IMG/VR virus record: IMGVR_UViG_3300033571_007200
Coordinates: 1-21,974 of that record
Direction: 5' to 3' (one strand)
DNA: 21,974 nucleotides
Source of the DNA: a virus
Part shown: piece by piece, positions 1-6,310 of the stretch
How positions within the stretch are numbered: position 1 is the first letter of the stretch
Layout: every line of letters begins with the position of its first letter
Notes under the pieces: generated by a model
What the model was told of the DNA's origin: nothing
Database searches by the model: none
What the model saw: the letters and a program-made list of their open reading frames with translations, nothing else
Made by a program: the position numbers and the translations under genes

Positions 1-47
1 CATAAACTCTTCCTTGGGAGTTCTAATGGTGAGTCACAAGGAATTAG

Positions 48-80
48 AGCCTCAGCCTTCGGGTTGGGGTTCTTTTTTTT
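48..80 (+). terminator. Intrinsic terminator
   Basis: The arm AGCCTCAGCC (48-57) pairs over all 10 positions, including wobble pairs, with GGTTGGGGTT (62-71). The loop is a stable TTCG tetraloop (58-61), and an eight-T run follows (73-80). The T-run is on the plus strand only, so it should stop a rightward transcript coming from left of the window. Confidence 0.8.
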
Positions 81-145
81 GTTTTTTTGCGTACAGCGAG
101 GGCCCCGTCTTCGTCTTCTTGCGTCTAAACAGTCATCCCAAAATT

Positions 146-163
146 GCTTTCCGCCACCGTCAA
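146..163 (+). repeat. 18-bp repeat, copy 1 of regulatory cassette
   Basis: GCTTTCCGCCACCGTCAA is identical to 2687-2704. Each copy lies 130-150 bp upstream of a promoter-like element (275 and 2834), and a short GC hairpin follows each copy. The function is unknown. It is part of a larger duplicated intergenic cassette. Confidence 0.7.
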
Positions 164-248
164 AGGATTAGAAACACATGGTTTGCCCTTCGGGGCTCCA
201 GACACATTTTGGCTTTCTTCGTTTCTTGTTCGTTTTGTTTCGCAACCC

Positions 249-257
249 TGTGGATAA
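249..257 (-). promoter_or_regulatory. DnaA box
   Basis: TGTGGATAA is the exact reverse complement of the DnaA box TTATCCACA. The surrounding 14 bp (CCTGTGGATAACTT, 247-260) recur at 21668-21681 inside the DnaA-box cluster near the right end. This single box lies 18 bp upstream of the first promoter element. Confidence 0.5.
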
Positions 258-274
258 CTTTTCTTCCCCTGAGG

Positions 275-303
275 TTGTTTTCTGTCCGAACTACCGATAA
301 AGT
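275..303 (+). promoter_or_regulatory. Conserved promoter element R1
   Basis: TTGTTT (275-280), a 17-bp spacer and TAAAGT (298-303) form a sigma70-like promoter. The spacer carries the block GTCCGAACTACCGA, which is shared with the elements at 2504, 2834, 4995 (minus strand) and 6653. The predicted leader is short and contains a perfect AGGAGGTG ribosome-binding site before the gene at 332. The conserved spacer suggests a bound regulator, since a plain promoter would not need it. Confidence 0.7.
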
Positions 304-331
304 GAAAGGGTGAGTGGGAGGAGGTGAAAAA

Positions 332-484
332 ATGAAAAACGATTTTCTTACGAAAGTGCTGGAGAGCCTAGCCAAAGTGGAAGACCAGCAAGCCAGCGGT
401 CACATCACCGAGGAGGAGGCAGAAGCACAAGAAGCGGAAATCTTGCAGGGTCTCCAAGAAGAAGTCTTGCGAAGCCACCGCTAG
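332..484 (+). CDS. Small acidic hypothetical protein (50 aa)
   Basis: The 50-residue ORF starts at ATG 332 and has an almost ideal Shine-Dalgarno sequence, GGAGGAGGTG (318-327), a few bases upstream. The protein is MKNDFLTKVLESL followed by a Glu/Gln-rich stretch, and it is predicted to be largely helical. It has no cysteines, membrane segment or recognisable domain. It forms a monocistronic unit, with promoter R1 before it and a strong terminator just after its stop. This promoter / small ORF / terminator layout recurs at 2834-3098, so it is probably a small early-expressed protein. The function is unknown. It is short but well supported by its expression signals. Confidence 0.75.
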   Translation: MKNDFLTKVLESLAKVEDQQASGHITEEEAEAQEAEILQGLQEEVLRSHR

Positions 485-498
485 GAACCCCCACGCAG

Positions 499-532
499 AG
501 ACCCACCTGTGCCCTCCGCAGGTGGGTCTTTT
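499..532 (+). terminator. Intrinsic terminator
   Basis: AGACCCACCTG (499-509) pairs perfectly with CAGGTGGGTCT (519-529) around a 9-base loop, and a TTTT tail follows. It ends the small transcript from 332. A diverged copy lies at 3063-3098, after the other small ORF. Confidence 0.9.
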
Positions 533-570
533 GCTGTCCCCCAACCCGAACGGAACGGCAAACGCTGGGC

Positions 571-582
571 TATGATGCATGC
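571..582 (+). promoter_or_regulatory. -10 box for leaderless helicase mRNA
   Basis: TATGAT (571-576) is followed by 6 bp and then GTG 583. Transcription starting about 7 bp after the -10 hexamer would begin at the start codon itself. No Shine-Dalgarno sequence is visible. Leaderless mRNAs are common in Actinobacteria, so this start is credible. The preceding 12 bp, AACGCTGGGCTA, recur at 3126-3137. Confidence 0.6.
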
Positions 583-2502
583 GTGAAACAACTCAAACTT
601 GACGACGACCACCTAGTTCTTGACTTTCCCTACGACCCAGCCGAGGTTGTGGAGGTAAAGAAGATAAAAGGTGCGAAGTGGGACAAAATCGCCCGTGTGT
701 GGCGAGCCCCGATGTCAAGTCTCGCGGAAGTCAGGCAGTTCGCACAGGAACATGGCTTTGATGTAGACGCAGAGGTACTGCTGTTTACATTGCCTCAACA
801 CAAGAACTCAGAACGGGGCATCCGCACGGACGGGAAGTGGCTAATAATGTCTTTTCCATACGAACGAGTCATGGTTCAGTCAGTCAAACAGGTTCCTGGA
901 GTTACATGGGACAAGAAGACTCTGGCGTGGCGAGCCCCGATGACCAGCATCGCCGAGGTCGTGAAGTGGGGAGACACTTTCAAGCAAACAGTTCCTGACG
1001 AAATCCGTGAGATGTTGGAAAAAATCAACAATTCGCTGTCGGAACTCAAAGACGCATCACGAATGACTGACGCTGACATTGAGGTCAAAGGGCTAAACGG
1101 GACTCTGCTCCCGTATCAGCGAGCAGGAGTTTCTTATGCAAGCAATGCACGAAGGACTTTCATCGCAGATGAGATGGGCTTGGGTAAAACGCTACAAGCC
1201 ATTGCGACATTGGAGTATGTCTACGATTCGTATCCAGCCGTCGTCGTGTGCCCCGCCACGCTCGTACTCAACTGGAAAGCAGAATACAACAGGTGGCTCC
1301 CACACAGGAAGGTCGCAGTAGTAAAAGACCGCAAAGAGTTTCCCTCTGACTATGATGTAGTCGTTATTGGTTATTCTAACATCAGTAAGTGGGAAAAACA
1401 ACTTCTGAACCACAAATCTTATGTGTTTGACGAAAGCCATTACTGCAAGACTCCAACAGCACAGCGAACCAAGAGTGCGGTGAAAATCGCCCGCTCAGCC
1501 CCGAAGAGCGGACTAGTTTTGTGCCTGACAGGAACTCCAGTTACGAACCGACCTGCTGAATACGCAAGCCAACTAAACATTCTTGGGCAACTTGACAAGT
1601 TTGGTGGGGAGTGGGGTTTCTACCGACGCTACTGCGGGGCCTTCAAGGACAAATGGGGGCAGTGGCATTTAGACGGACACAGCAATCTTGATGAACTCAA
1701 TGAGCGACTGCGCTCCACTTGCTACATCAGGCGTACAAAAGACCAAGTCCTTTCCGAACTGCCACCTGTCATTCACAACCCAGTTCTGGTTGACGGGACT
1801 GCCGCGGGCCTAAAGGAATACAAAAAAGCCGAAATTGACATCGTTGAGTACCTCGTTCAGCGAGCAAAGGAAATCGCTCAAGAACTTGGACTCAATCCAA
1901 ATTCTGAAGCGGTAAAAGCAAAGATACGAGCCGAGTCCAACCAACACCTTGTTCGCTTGTCTGTACTGCGCCGTCTATCAGCCAAAGCAAAAATGCCAGC
2001 AATCAAGGAGTGGGTGGAGTCCCGTGTGGCGGACGGCAAGAAAGTCGTCATTGCTGCACACCACAGAGATGTAGTGGACGAACTCGCACTTGCATTTGGC
2101 GACCTGCGTATTCAAGGTGGCATGGACATTGCTGACATTGAAGAACAGAAGCGCAAGTTTATTGAACTTCCATGTGAAGAAGCCCCAGTCATTGTTCTCT
2201 CAATCCAAGCGGCGAAAACGGGGCACAACCTGCAAGTTGCACAAGATGTTCTGTTCGTGGAACTTCCGTGGACGCCCGCTGATGTAGACCAAACTTATAG
2301 TCGCTGTCATAGGCTGGGGCAAAAGTCTTCCGTCACCGCTACTTATTTGTTATGTGACGGCACCATAGATGAGGACATCTACTCACTCATTGAGCGTAAG
2401 CGTGGTGTGGTGAATCAGGCTGTTGACGGCGGGGCCGCCGACGACGAGACGCATGGCGCACAGGAACTGCTGTTCAAGTATTTAGAAAAAAATATTCACT
2501 AG
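583..2502 (+). CDS. SNF2-family DNA helicase/annealing helicase with two HARP-like repeats
   Basis: The protein (639 aa) is a superfamily 2 ATPase. Seen motifs are PYQR (177-180), Walker A GLGKT (199-203), DEAH-type box DESH (283-286), a TGTPxxNRPxEY motif III, and motif VI QTYSRCHRLGQ (570-580), which is typical of SNF2/SMARCAL1 enzymes. The N-terminus carries two copies of a roughly 30-residue unit (about 14-43 and 89-119) of the form FPY...VK.i.G..WDK....WRAPM. This resembles the HARP domain of SMARCAL1, which anneals RPA-coated single strands. A role in remodelling or reannealing phage replication and recombination forks is inferred. GTG 583 is chosen because a -10 box lies 6 bp upstream (leaderless). 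Its stop is immediately followed by element R2. Confidence 0.88.
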   Translation: MKQLKLDDDHLVLDFPYDPAEVVEVKKIKGAKWDKIARVWRAPMSSLAEVRQFAQEHGFDVDAEVLLFTLPQHKNSERGIRTDGKWLIMSFPYERVMVQSVKQVPGVTWDKKTLAWRAPMTSIAEVVKWGDTFKQTVPDEIREMLEKINNSLSELKDASRMTDADIEVKGLNGTLLPYQRAGVSYASNARRTFIADEMGLGKTLQAIATLEYVYDSYPAVVVCPATLVLNWKAEYNRWLPHRKVAVVKDRKEFPSDYDVVVIGYSNISKWEKQLLNHKSYVFDESHYCKTPTAQRTKSAVKIARSAPKSGLVLCLTGTPVTNRPAEYASQLNILGQLDKFGGEWGFYRRYCGAFKDKWGQWHLDGHSNLDELNERLRSTCYIRRTKDQVLSELPPVIHNPVLVDGTAAGLKEYKKAEIDIVEYLVQRAKEIAQELGLNPNSEAVKAKIRAESNQHLVRLSVLRRLSAKAKMPAIKEWVESRVADGKKVVIAAHHRDVVDELALAFGDLRIQGGMDIADIEEQKRKFIELPCEEAPVIVLSIQAAKTGHNLQVAQDVLFVELPWTPADVDQTYSRCHRLGQKSSVTATYLLCDGTIDEDIYSLIERKRGVVNQAVDGGAADDETHGAQELLFKYLEKNIH

Positions 2503-2503
2503 G

Positions 2504-2532
2504 TTGTTATTTGTCTGAACCACCGATAAGGT
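2504..2532 (+). promoter_or_regulatory. Conserved promoter element R2
   Basis: TTGTTA (2504-2509), a 17-bp spacer containing GTCTGAACCACCGA, and TAAGGT (2527-2532). It begins one base after the helicase stop codon and leads, through a 27-base leader, to the small membrane-protein gene at 2560. Confidence 0.65.
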
Positions 2533-2559
2533 GATAACAAGACAAAGAAAGAGGGAAAC

Positions 2560-2682
2560 ATGGATTTGTCAATCAACATTCACCCAGCACTCGTAGTGGT
2601 GCTTGTAACTGCGTTTATCGCACTGCGTATCATGCGATTTGAGGTAAACAGCAAGCGTTTCAAGAAAAAACCGAAGGTCTGA
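2560..2682 (+). CDS. Small single-pass membrane protein (40 aa)
   Basis: The 40-residue ORF starts at ATG 2560, with GAGGGAAAC as a plausible ribosome-binding site just upstream. It has a short polar N-terminus, one hydrophobic segment (about residues 8-26, PALVVVLVTAFIALRIM) and a strongly basic tail ending KRFKKKPKV. The charge distribution suggests the tail faces the cytoplasm. It could be a holin-like, antiholin-like or superinfection-exclusion protein, but nothing in the sequence decides between these. It lies behind its own R2 promoter, between the helicase and the second regulatory cassette. Confidence 0.6.
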   Translation: MDLSINIHPALVVVLVTAFIALRIMRFEVNSKRFKKKPKV

Positions 2683-2686
2683 GAGG

Positions 2687-2704
2687 GCTTTCCGCCACCG
2701 TCAA
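2687..2704 (+). repeat. 18-bp repeat, copy 2 of regulatory cassette
   Basis: This copy is identical to 146-163. It starts four bases after the stop codon of the small membrane protein and opens the second cassette. Confidence 0.7.
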
Positions 2705-2725
2705 TAGATTTTAGCGCTATATGAC

Positions 2726-2756
2726 GGGCTGGTAGCCCAGCGTTTGTTTTTGCTTT
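2726..2756 (+). terminator. Possible weak terminator
   Basis: GGGCT (2726-2730) and AGCCC (2734-2738) form a short stem with a 3-base loop, followed by the T-rich stretch GCGTTTGTTTTTGCTTTTC. The stem is short, so termination may be partial. It would end the transcript carrying the small membrane protein. The rest of 2683-2833 shows nothing recognisable. Confidence 0.35.
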
Positions 2757-2833
2757 TCTAATGGGTTTCGTCTTGCTACTTAGTTAGTTTTTATACGCTA
2801 CTGACTAGTGTGACAAAGGACACATTTAGCAGG

Positions 2834-2862
2834 TTGTTTTTAGTCCTAACTACCGATACATT
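2834..2862 (+). promoter_or_regulatory. Conserved promoter element R3
   Basis: TTGTTT (2834-2839), a 17-bp spacer with GTCCTAACTACCGA, and TACATT (2857-2862). It is followed by a leader with GGAGGTGA before ATG 2896. An in-frame ATG at 2869 sits exactly 6 bp after the -10, so a leaderless longer form of the next protein is possible. Confidence 0.7.
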
Positions 2863-2895
2863 GAAGGTATGAGAGGGAACGGAGGTGAAAACAAG

Positions 2896-3042
2896 ATGAG
2901 CCCAAGATGGAACGATGATTCCTCTGACGATGGGTATGACGCCATGAAAGACGCATACCACGAAGGCTGGGGTCGCCCATACAACGACCGCACACGCCAA
3001 GAGTTAGAGGACGAGATTGAAGCGGAGCGAGACCGCTGGTAA
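2896..3042 (+). CDS. Small charged hypothetical protein (48 aa)
   Basis: The 48-residue ORF starts at ATG 2896 after a strong GGAGGTGA Shine-Dalgarno sequence. The protein begins MSPRWNDDSSDDGYDAMKDA and ends in an acidic/basic helix, RQELEDEIEAERDRW. It is rich in Asp, Arg, Tyr and Trp, with no Cys and no membrane segment. A leaderless in-frame start at 2869 would add nine residues (MRGNGGENK). Like the gene at 332 it is flanked by an R promoter and a strong terminator, so the two are positional counterparts, although their sequences are not visibly homologous. The function is unknown. Confidence 0.65.
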   Translation: MSPRWNDDSSDDGYDAMKDAYHEGWGRPYNDRTRQELEDEIEAERDRW

Positions 3043-3062
3043 CAGTCCCCCACACAACAGAG

Positions 3063-3098
3063 ACCCACCTGCTCCCCCCACTCAGGCAGGTGGGTTTT
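3063..3098 (+). terminator. Intrinsic terminator
   Basis: ACCCACCTGC (3063-3072) pairs perfectly with GCAGGTGGGT (3086-3095), and a TTTT tail follows. It is a diverged copy of the terminator at 499-532, including the flanking CAGAGACCCACCTG and GCTGTC sequences. Confidence 0.85.
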
Positions 3099-3155
3099 CT
3101 GCTGTCTGCCCCCAACGCAAAGCGAAACGCTGGGCTAATAAATCTGCTGGCGAAG

Positions 3156-3184
3156 TTGCTTATTCGGGTATTCCGTAGTATCCT
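3156..3184 (+). promoter_or_regulatory. Promoter of DUF932 gene
   Basis: TTGCTT (3156-3161), a 17-bp spacer and TATCCT (3179-3184). The leader ends with ribosome-binding site GGAAGG (3201-3206), seven bases before ATG 3214. The spacer lacks the conserved R block, so this looks like a different promoter class. Confidence 0.5.
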
Positions 3185-3213
3185 TTCTGATAAATCTAAC
3201 GGAAGGTTTAGAA

Positions 3214-4239
3214 ATGGCACACCAACTAGAACGAGACGCAATGGGCAGGGCGAAGATGGCTTACGCCGACAGGGAAATCCCGTGGCACAGACTCGGACAG
3301 CCAATGGCTGGGCTCCAGACAGCAGAAGCAATGCTTGTGGCGGCTCAAGCCGACTTTGATGTTGCACTCACGAAGGTAATCGCCGTTGATGACGACCTGA
3401 ACCCCCTCCGTAATCCCGACGGGAGCCCAGTCTTTATTGATGACAGCCGAGCCACAGTTCGCCTAAATCCAGACGGAACCATTGACGGTCTCTCAACGGT
3501 GGGAACACGCTTTGTCGTCCAACAGAACCGAGACTGCCTTGACCGTGCGTTGGCGATTGTCGGGGCCTCCTCGGGCGACGCAATCGTGGATACTTGTGGT
3601 GTGCTGAACGATGGTCGTGAGTTCTTTGCTTGCCTTGACTTGGGTGCGCTCATTATTGACCCGAACGGCATCAACGACAAAATTCAACGCTACCTGCTTG
3701 TGCGTAACGGACACGATGGTAAGACAGCCATTACCTATGCGAATACATCAATCCGAGCCGTCTGCAAGAACACGGTTGTTGCTGGGCTCAAGAGCGCAAA
3801 CGCAGTCTTCACAGCACGACACACACGCAACGCTGAAAGTGCTATTGAGGACGCAACCGAGGTGTTGAAACTCTCAACTGTTTGGGCAACCAACTTCAAC
3901 ATCGTTGCGACTCAACTTCTGTCAGTCCCGATTCTTGCAGGTTCTTCGCAACTTGACAAAGTCGTCAACACCGTCTTTCCTCACAGAAAAGATGAAACAG
4001 ATAGACAAAAGAAAAACATTGACGACATTCATTTGATGGTGCGTGGTTTGTATGTAAACGACAAGAACGCAGGTGGTTACGGTTTCAATGGTTGGTCTGC
4101 TTACAACGCAATCGGCGAATACTTAGACCATTATCGGGACGCCAAGCCGTACGAACGAGCAGTCGCATCAATGGACATCAACTCATGGGTAACACGCAAA
4201 AAGATAGAGGCACAGCAAACTATTCTTGCGTTGGCTTGA
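3214..4239 (+). CDS. DUF932 / TIGR03299 phage-plasmid protein
   Basis: The protein (341 aa) matches the pattern of the DUF932 family of phage and plasmid proteins. It has an N-terminal WHRLGQPM segment, a central GREFFACLDLG segment and the characteristic GHDGKTAITYANTSIRAVCKN stretch (split here: GHDGKTAITY then ANTSIRAVCKN), followed by a long helical C-terminal half. The length is normal for the family. Its biochemical role is not established. It usually sits among early replication and recombination genes, as here near a helicase, so a role in DNA metabolism is inferred. The start is supported by GGAAGG and the upstream promoter. The following gene begins 43 bp after its stop. Confidence 0.85.
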   Translation: MAHQLERDAMGRAKMAYADREIPWHRLGQPMAGLQTAEAMLVAAQADFDVALTKVIAVDDDLNPLRNPDGSPVFIDDSRATVRLNPDGTIDGLSTVGTRFVVQQNRDCLDRALAIVGASSGDAIVDTCGVLNDGREFFACLDLGALIIDPNGINDKIQRYLLVRNGHDGKTAITYANTSIRAVCKNTVVAGLKSANAVFTARHTRNAESAIEDATEVLKLSTVWATNFNIVATQLLSVPILAGSSQLDKVVNTVFPHRKDETDRQKKNIDDIHLMVRGLYVNDKNAGGYGFNGWSAYNAIGEYLDHYRDAKPYERAVASMDINSWVTRKKIEAQQTILALA

Positions 4240-4282
4240 CACCCCAAAGTGGGACAATGGTGATGACTACAATGGGGGTCGT

Positions 4283-4681
4283 ATGAGCGAGCCGTTTGAA
4301 GAACCAGAAGACCCGAAAGAAATGATGGCTGAGTTTCTCAGTCAATTCATGTCTTCAAGTTCGTCTGAATATTTGTATCGCAGACATTATTGCGATATAG
4401 TAGCCCACAAGGTCTACAACGAGTTCGGTATTGACGGAATGTGCGAACTCATGATGGCAATGGACAAGAGAGCCGACTGGATTTCTGACATCATCATTGA
4501 GGCACCTGACCTTGACAACATCGCTTTCAAGAAGTACGGGACTTTTGACCCAGAGTTGGCTACGAAGGCACGCCACACAAAGGCACTCCAAGAACTAAAC
4601 GAGAAACTGTGGCGGCTCAGGCGCAAGTACGCACGACTCATTGTTGATGAAATCATGAGCCCTGAGGAAGAAGAAGTCTAA
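4283..4681 (+). CDS. Hypothetical acidic helical protein
   Basis: I chose ATG 4283, which gives 132 aa starting MSEPFEEPEDPKEM, over an upstream in-frame TTG at 4226. The longer N-terminus looks non-native and would overlap the DUF932 gene without a ribosome-binding site. A TACAAT hexamer (4268-4273) lies 9 bp before the ATG, and a GGGGG run may act as a weak ribosome-binding site. The protein is mostly helical and ends in an acidic tail (SPEEEEV). It has no recognised domain; the sequence YRRHYCDIVAHKVYNEFGID might be a small helical core. It lies three bases upstream of the next gene and is probably co-transcribed with it. The function is unknown. Confidence 0.75.
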   Translation: MSEPFEEPEDPKEMMAEFLSQFMSSSSSEYLYRRHYCDIVAHKVYNEFGIDGMCELMMAMDKRADWISDIIIEAPDLDNIAFKKYGTFDPELATKARHTKALQELNEKLWRLRRKYARLIVDEIMSPEEEEV

Positions 4682-4684
4682 AAA

Positions 4685-4990
4685 GTGACAATTCCCTACA
4701 TTCTGCGCTCTGGTGATGTAGCCCCGTTTCCAGGAACAGGCGAAGAAGCCGATGAAAACCTTTTGACGCACAGGTGGGAGCAAATTCCAGAGGATTTTCA
4801 GCCGTCAATCCCAAAGGCGTGGGCAGAAGCAACTGGAATCACATCTTTTCCCAAGAACACACTCAAATGCACGGTGTGTGGTGCTAAGTGGTTTAGCCAG
4901 CAGAGTTATTATCCGTGTGGCAAAGAGGTTCGTCTGACTGAACGACTTGAACTTCCTCATATGCCAGGAAAGCCAAAGTATTCCTCATAA
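4685..4990 (+). CDS. Hypothetical protein with zinc-ribbon-like Cys pairs
   Basis: GTG 4685 lies three bases after the preceding stop, so translational coupling is likely. The protein has 101 aa. The N-terminal half is Pro/Glu-rich and unlike any family I recognise. The C-terminal half has CTVCGAKW and a single later PCG (Cys-x2-Cys followed by one Cys), which could be an incomplete zinc knuckle or ribbon. It is the last rightward gene before a convergent minus-strand block, and its stop lies five bases from element R4. The function is unknown. Confidence 0.7.
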   Translation: MTIPYILRSGDVAPFPGTGEEADENLLTHRWEQIPEDFQPSIPKAWAEATGITSFPKNTLKCTVCGAKWFSQQSYYPCGKEVRLTERLELPHMPGKPKYSS

Positions 4991-4994
4991 GTTC

Positions 4995-5023
4995 AATGTA
5001 TCGGTAGTTGATACAAAAAACAA
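4995..5023 (-). promoter_or_regulatory. Conserved element R4, in convergent gap
   Basis: Read on the minus strand: TTGTTT (5023-5018), a 17-bp spacer containing ATCAACTACCGA, and TACATT (5000-4995). It fills almost the whole gap between two convergent genes, starting one base after the stop of the zinc-ribbon gene. It therefore points into the 3' end of the plus-strand gene with no evident gene to drive. It may make an antisense RNA, or act as a repressor-binding 'stoperator' like those of mycobacteriophage L5. Confidence 0.55.
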
Positions 5024-5024
5024 C

Positions 5025-5219
5025 TTATCTCGGATATTTTTCTCTGATACTTTCCCAATTATCGCCGAAAAGAACTTCAACTTTTTCGTGGCAGACGGGG
5101 CAACGAGGAACTCGTCCGTCCATAAAGTGCGATGGAACATCACCACATTCACATCTGTAAATTACTTCCAGACCCCACTCACGCTTCAGGCTTTCACGAG
5201 ATGTCTTACTTGCTTCCAC
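5025..5219 (-). CDS. Small zinc-ribbon protein
   Basis: The protein has 64 aa with two CxC/CxxC pairs, CECG and CPVCHEK, separated by about 15 residues. This is a classical rubredoxin-like zinc ribbon that probably binds one zinc ion. GTG 5219 is preferred because GGAAGG lies six bases upstream. A longer frame opens at ATG 5255 (76 aa) but lacks a ribosome-binding site. Either way the gene overlaps the end of the lysin gene (by 14 or 50 bp), indicating co-transcription and translational coupling. Small zinc ribbons of this kind are frequent in phage genomes and have no specific known job. A DNA or protein contact role is possible. Confidence 0.7.
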   Translation of the reverse strand: MEASKTSRESLKREWGLEVIYRCECGDVPSHFMDGRVPRCPVCHEKVEVLFGDNWESIREKYPR

Positions 5220-6189
5220 TGGTTCCCTTCCAATGTCCAATGCCACCATTGTCATAGAGGTACTTCGCCACCATCAAGTTGCATGACGGGGCAGTCAGCG
5301 ATTTGATTAGTTGGCGATAAGGGCGATTACACACCTGAGCAGTCACCGTTTTCCAACCACTGTTGATTTGCAACAAACCAGTGTCATAAGAGCGCACGGC
5401 AGAGCAGTATCTGTAAGTTTCAGCAGGAGAAAGTCGGCAATCACGATGCGACTTGCCCCGCTTGTAATTCCAGCCGATTGCCTTTGGGATACAACGGCTT
5501 TCACGCCACATGATGTAAGAGAACTCTTTGACAGGAAGTCCATATTTCTTCAGCAGACCTTCGTACTGTGGACACGACTTGTCTGTACTTAGCGATTGAG
5601 ACGAAACTCGCCCAGATGAATTGCGAGATTCTTTCCACTCAGCCATTCCTTTTTCCGTGTATCTCGTTCTAGACGGTTTGCGTGTTTTCCAATTGACACA
5701 ACCCTTGCCCCAGTTCTGCATACTTCTCCAACCAACTGCTGGTCGGAAGTACGGCTTGTCATCAATCTTGTCCTGCAGAGTCCCGTAGATATTCTTCGTT
5801 TGGAAACCGAAAAAAGCGGCACGGTTCGCAATGATGATTTGTTCATGCTTAGTTGCTTTTGATGGGCGAGGAGCAAATTGACGACCACCGTAGTTACGCC
5901 ACACCGACTGCGCTATGCCAAGACCACCCGAGTAGTAGCCACCGTCATTCCACTTATGATTGGTCTCACACCAAGAGACTGCTTCCCAAAAGGCAATAGA
6001 ACCGCCCTTTTTTGACCTAAGTTGATACACCAACTCTGGATGCATTCCCGTGAGCGACATTGTCTTCACTTCGGGACTCGTGGGCGCTGTAGTGGTCGGA
6101 GGTGAATCCGTAGCCTCGGCTTTCGTCGTCATTCCTAAAAAGGAAACAATAGATAGAGAGATAGCCAAAAGGCGTACGGGGTGTTTCAA
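5206..6189 (-). CDS. Secreted two-domain peptidoglycan glycosidase (Rpf-like + SLT-like lysin)
   Basis: The protein has 327 aa. Residues 1-26 form a signal peptide (KHPVRLLAISLSIVSFLGM, then an AEA cleavage-like site), followed by a Thr/Pro-rich linker. Domain 1 (about 65-165) resembles the resuscitation-promoting-factor transglycosylase fold: WEAVSWCETNHKW, with E75 as likely catalytic acid, then YYSGGLGIAQSVW. Domain 2 (about 204-320) resembles lysozyme/soluble lytic transglycosylase: MWRESRC with E230, and GLLQINSGW at 271-279. Many cysteines suggest disulfides and extracytoplasmic action. It probably cleaves host cell-wall glycan during lysis. The start is TTG 6189 with AGGAG eight bases upstream. 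Among phage early genes this reverse-strand position is unusual. Confidence 0.88.
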   Translation of the reverse strand: MKHPVRLLAISLSIVSFLGMTTKAEATDSPPTTTAPTSPEVKTMSLTGMHPELVYQLRSKKGGSIAFWEAVSWCETNHKWNDGGYYSGGLGIAQSVWRNYGGRQFAPRPSKATKHEQIIIANRAAFFGFQTKNIYGTLQDKIDDKPYFRPAVGWRSMQNWGKGCVNWKTRKPSRTRYTEKGMAEWKESRNSSGRVSSQSLSTDKSCPQYEGLLKKYGLPVKEFSYIMWRESRCIPKAIGWNYKRGKSHRDCRLSPAETYRYCSAVRSYDTGLLQINSGWKTVTAQVCNRPYRQLIKSLTAPSCNLMVAKYLYDNGGIGHWKGTSGSK

Positions 6190-6310
6190 GAGTTTCTCCT
6201 GTGGTCGGCGGATAGGTCAACAAGCAAATAACATGCGCTTGCCTATGTCGTCGTCAGTCTCTAACTGAACACTTCTATTTTACAACTTTGAGCGACGGTC
6301 ACAACCATCA

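Larger units (their letters stand above)
1..331. other. Non-coding leader region at left edge
   Basis: No convincing gene was found in this stretch. The open frames here are low-complexity or antisense and do not read like proteins. It holds, in order, a strong rightward intrinsic terminator (48-80), an 18-bp element repeated near 2.7 kb (146-163), a small GCCC-TTCG-GGGC hairpin (185-196), a DnaA box (249-257) and a promoter-like element (275-303) leading to the small gene at 332. In the third forward frame a TAA lies at 3-5, so a plus-strand gene may end exactly at the edge, which would explain the terminator. Confidence 0.6.

Noticed and set aside
1-25. Minus-strand ATG at 3-1 with AAGGAAGAG upstream, a possible gene running off the left edge
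   Set aside because: Only the start codon is inside the window, and the strong rightward terminator at 48-80 instead suggests a plus-strand gene ending here. It cannot be decided without more sequence.
14-313. 99-residue plus-strand open frame
   Set aside because: It is Phe/Cys/Arg-rich with runs from the terminator T-tract, contains the promoter and DnaA box, and does not resemble a protein.
2846-3367. 173-residue minus-strand open frame
   Set aside because: It is antisense to the well-supported small ORF, terminator and DUF932 start, and its composition is unnatural (Arg/Ser/Pro/Leu-rich).
4893-4988. 31-codon minus-strand ORF six bases after R4
   Set aside because: It is fully antisense to a better-supported gene and has no family resemblance. 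It is kept only as a possible explanation for R4.
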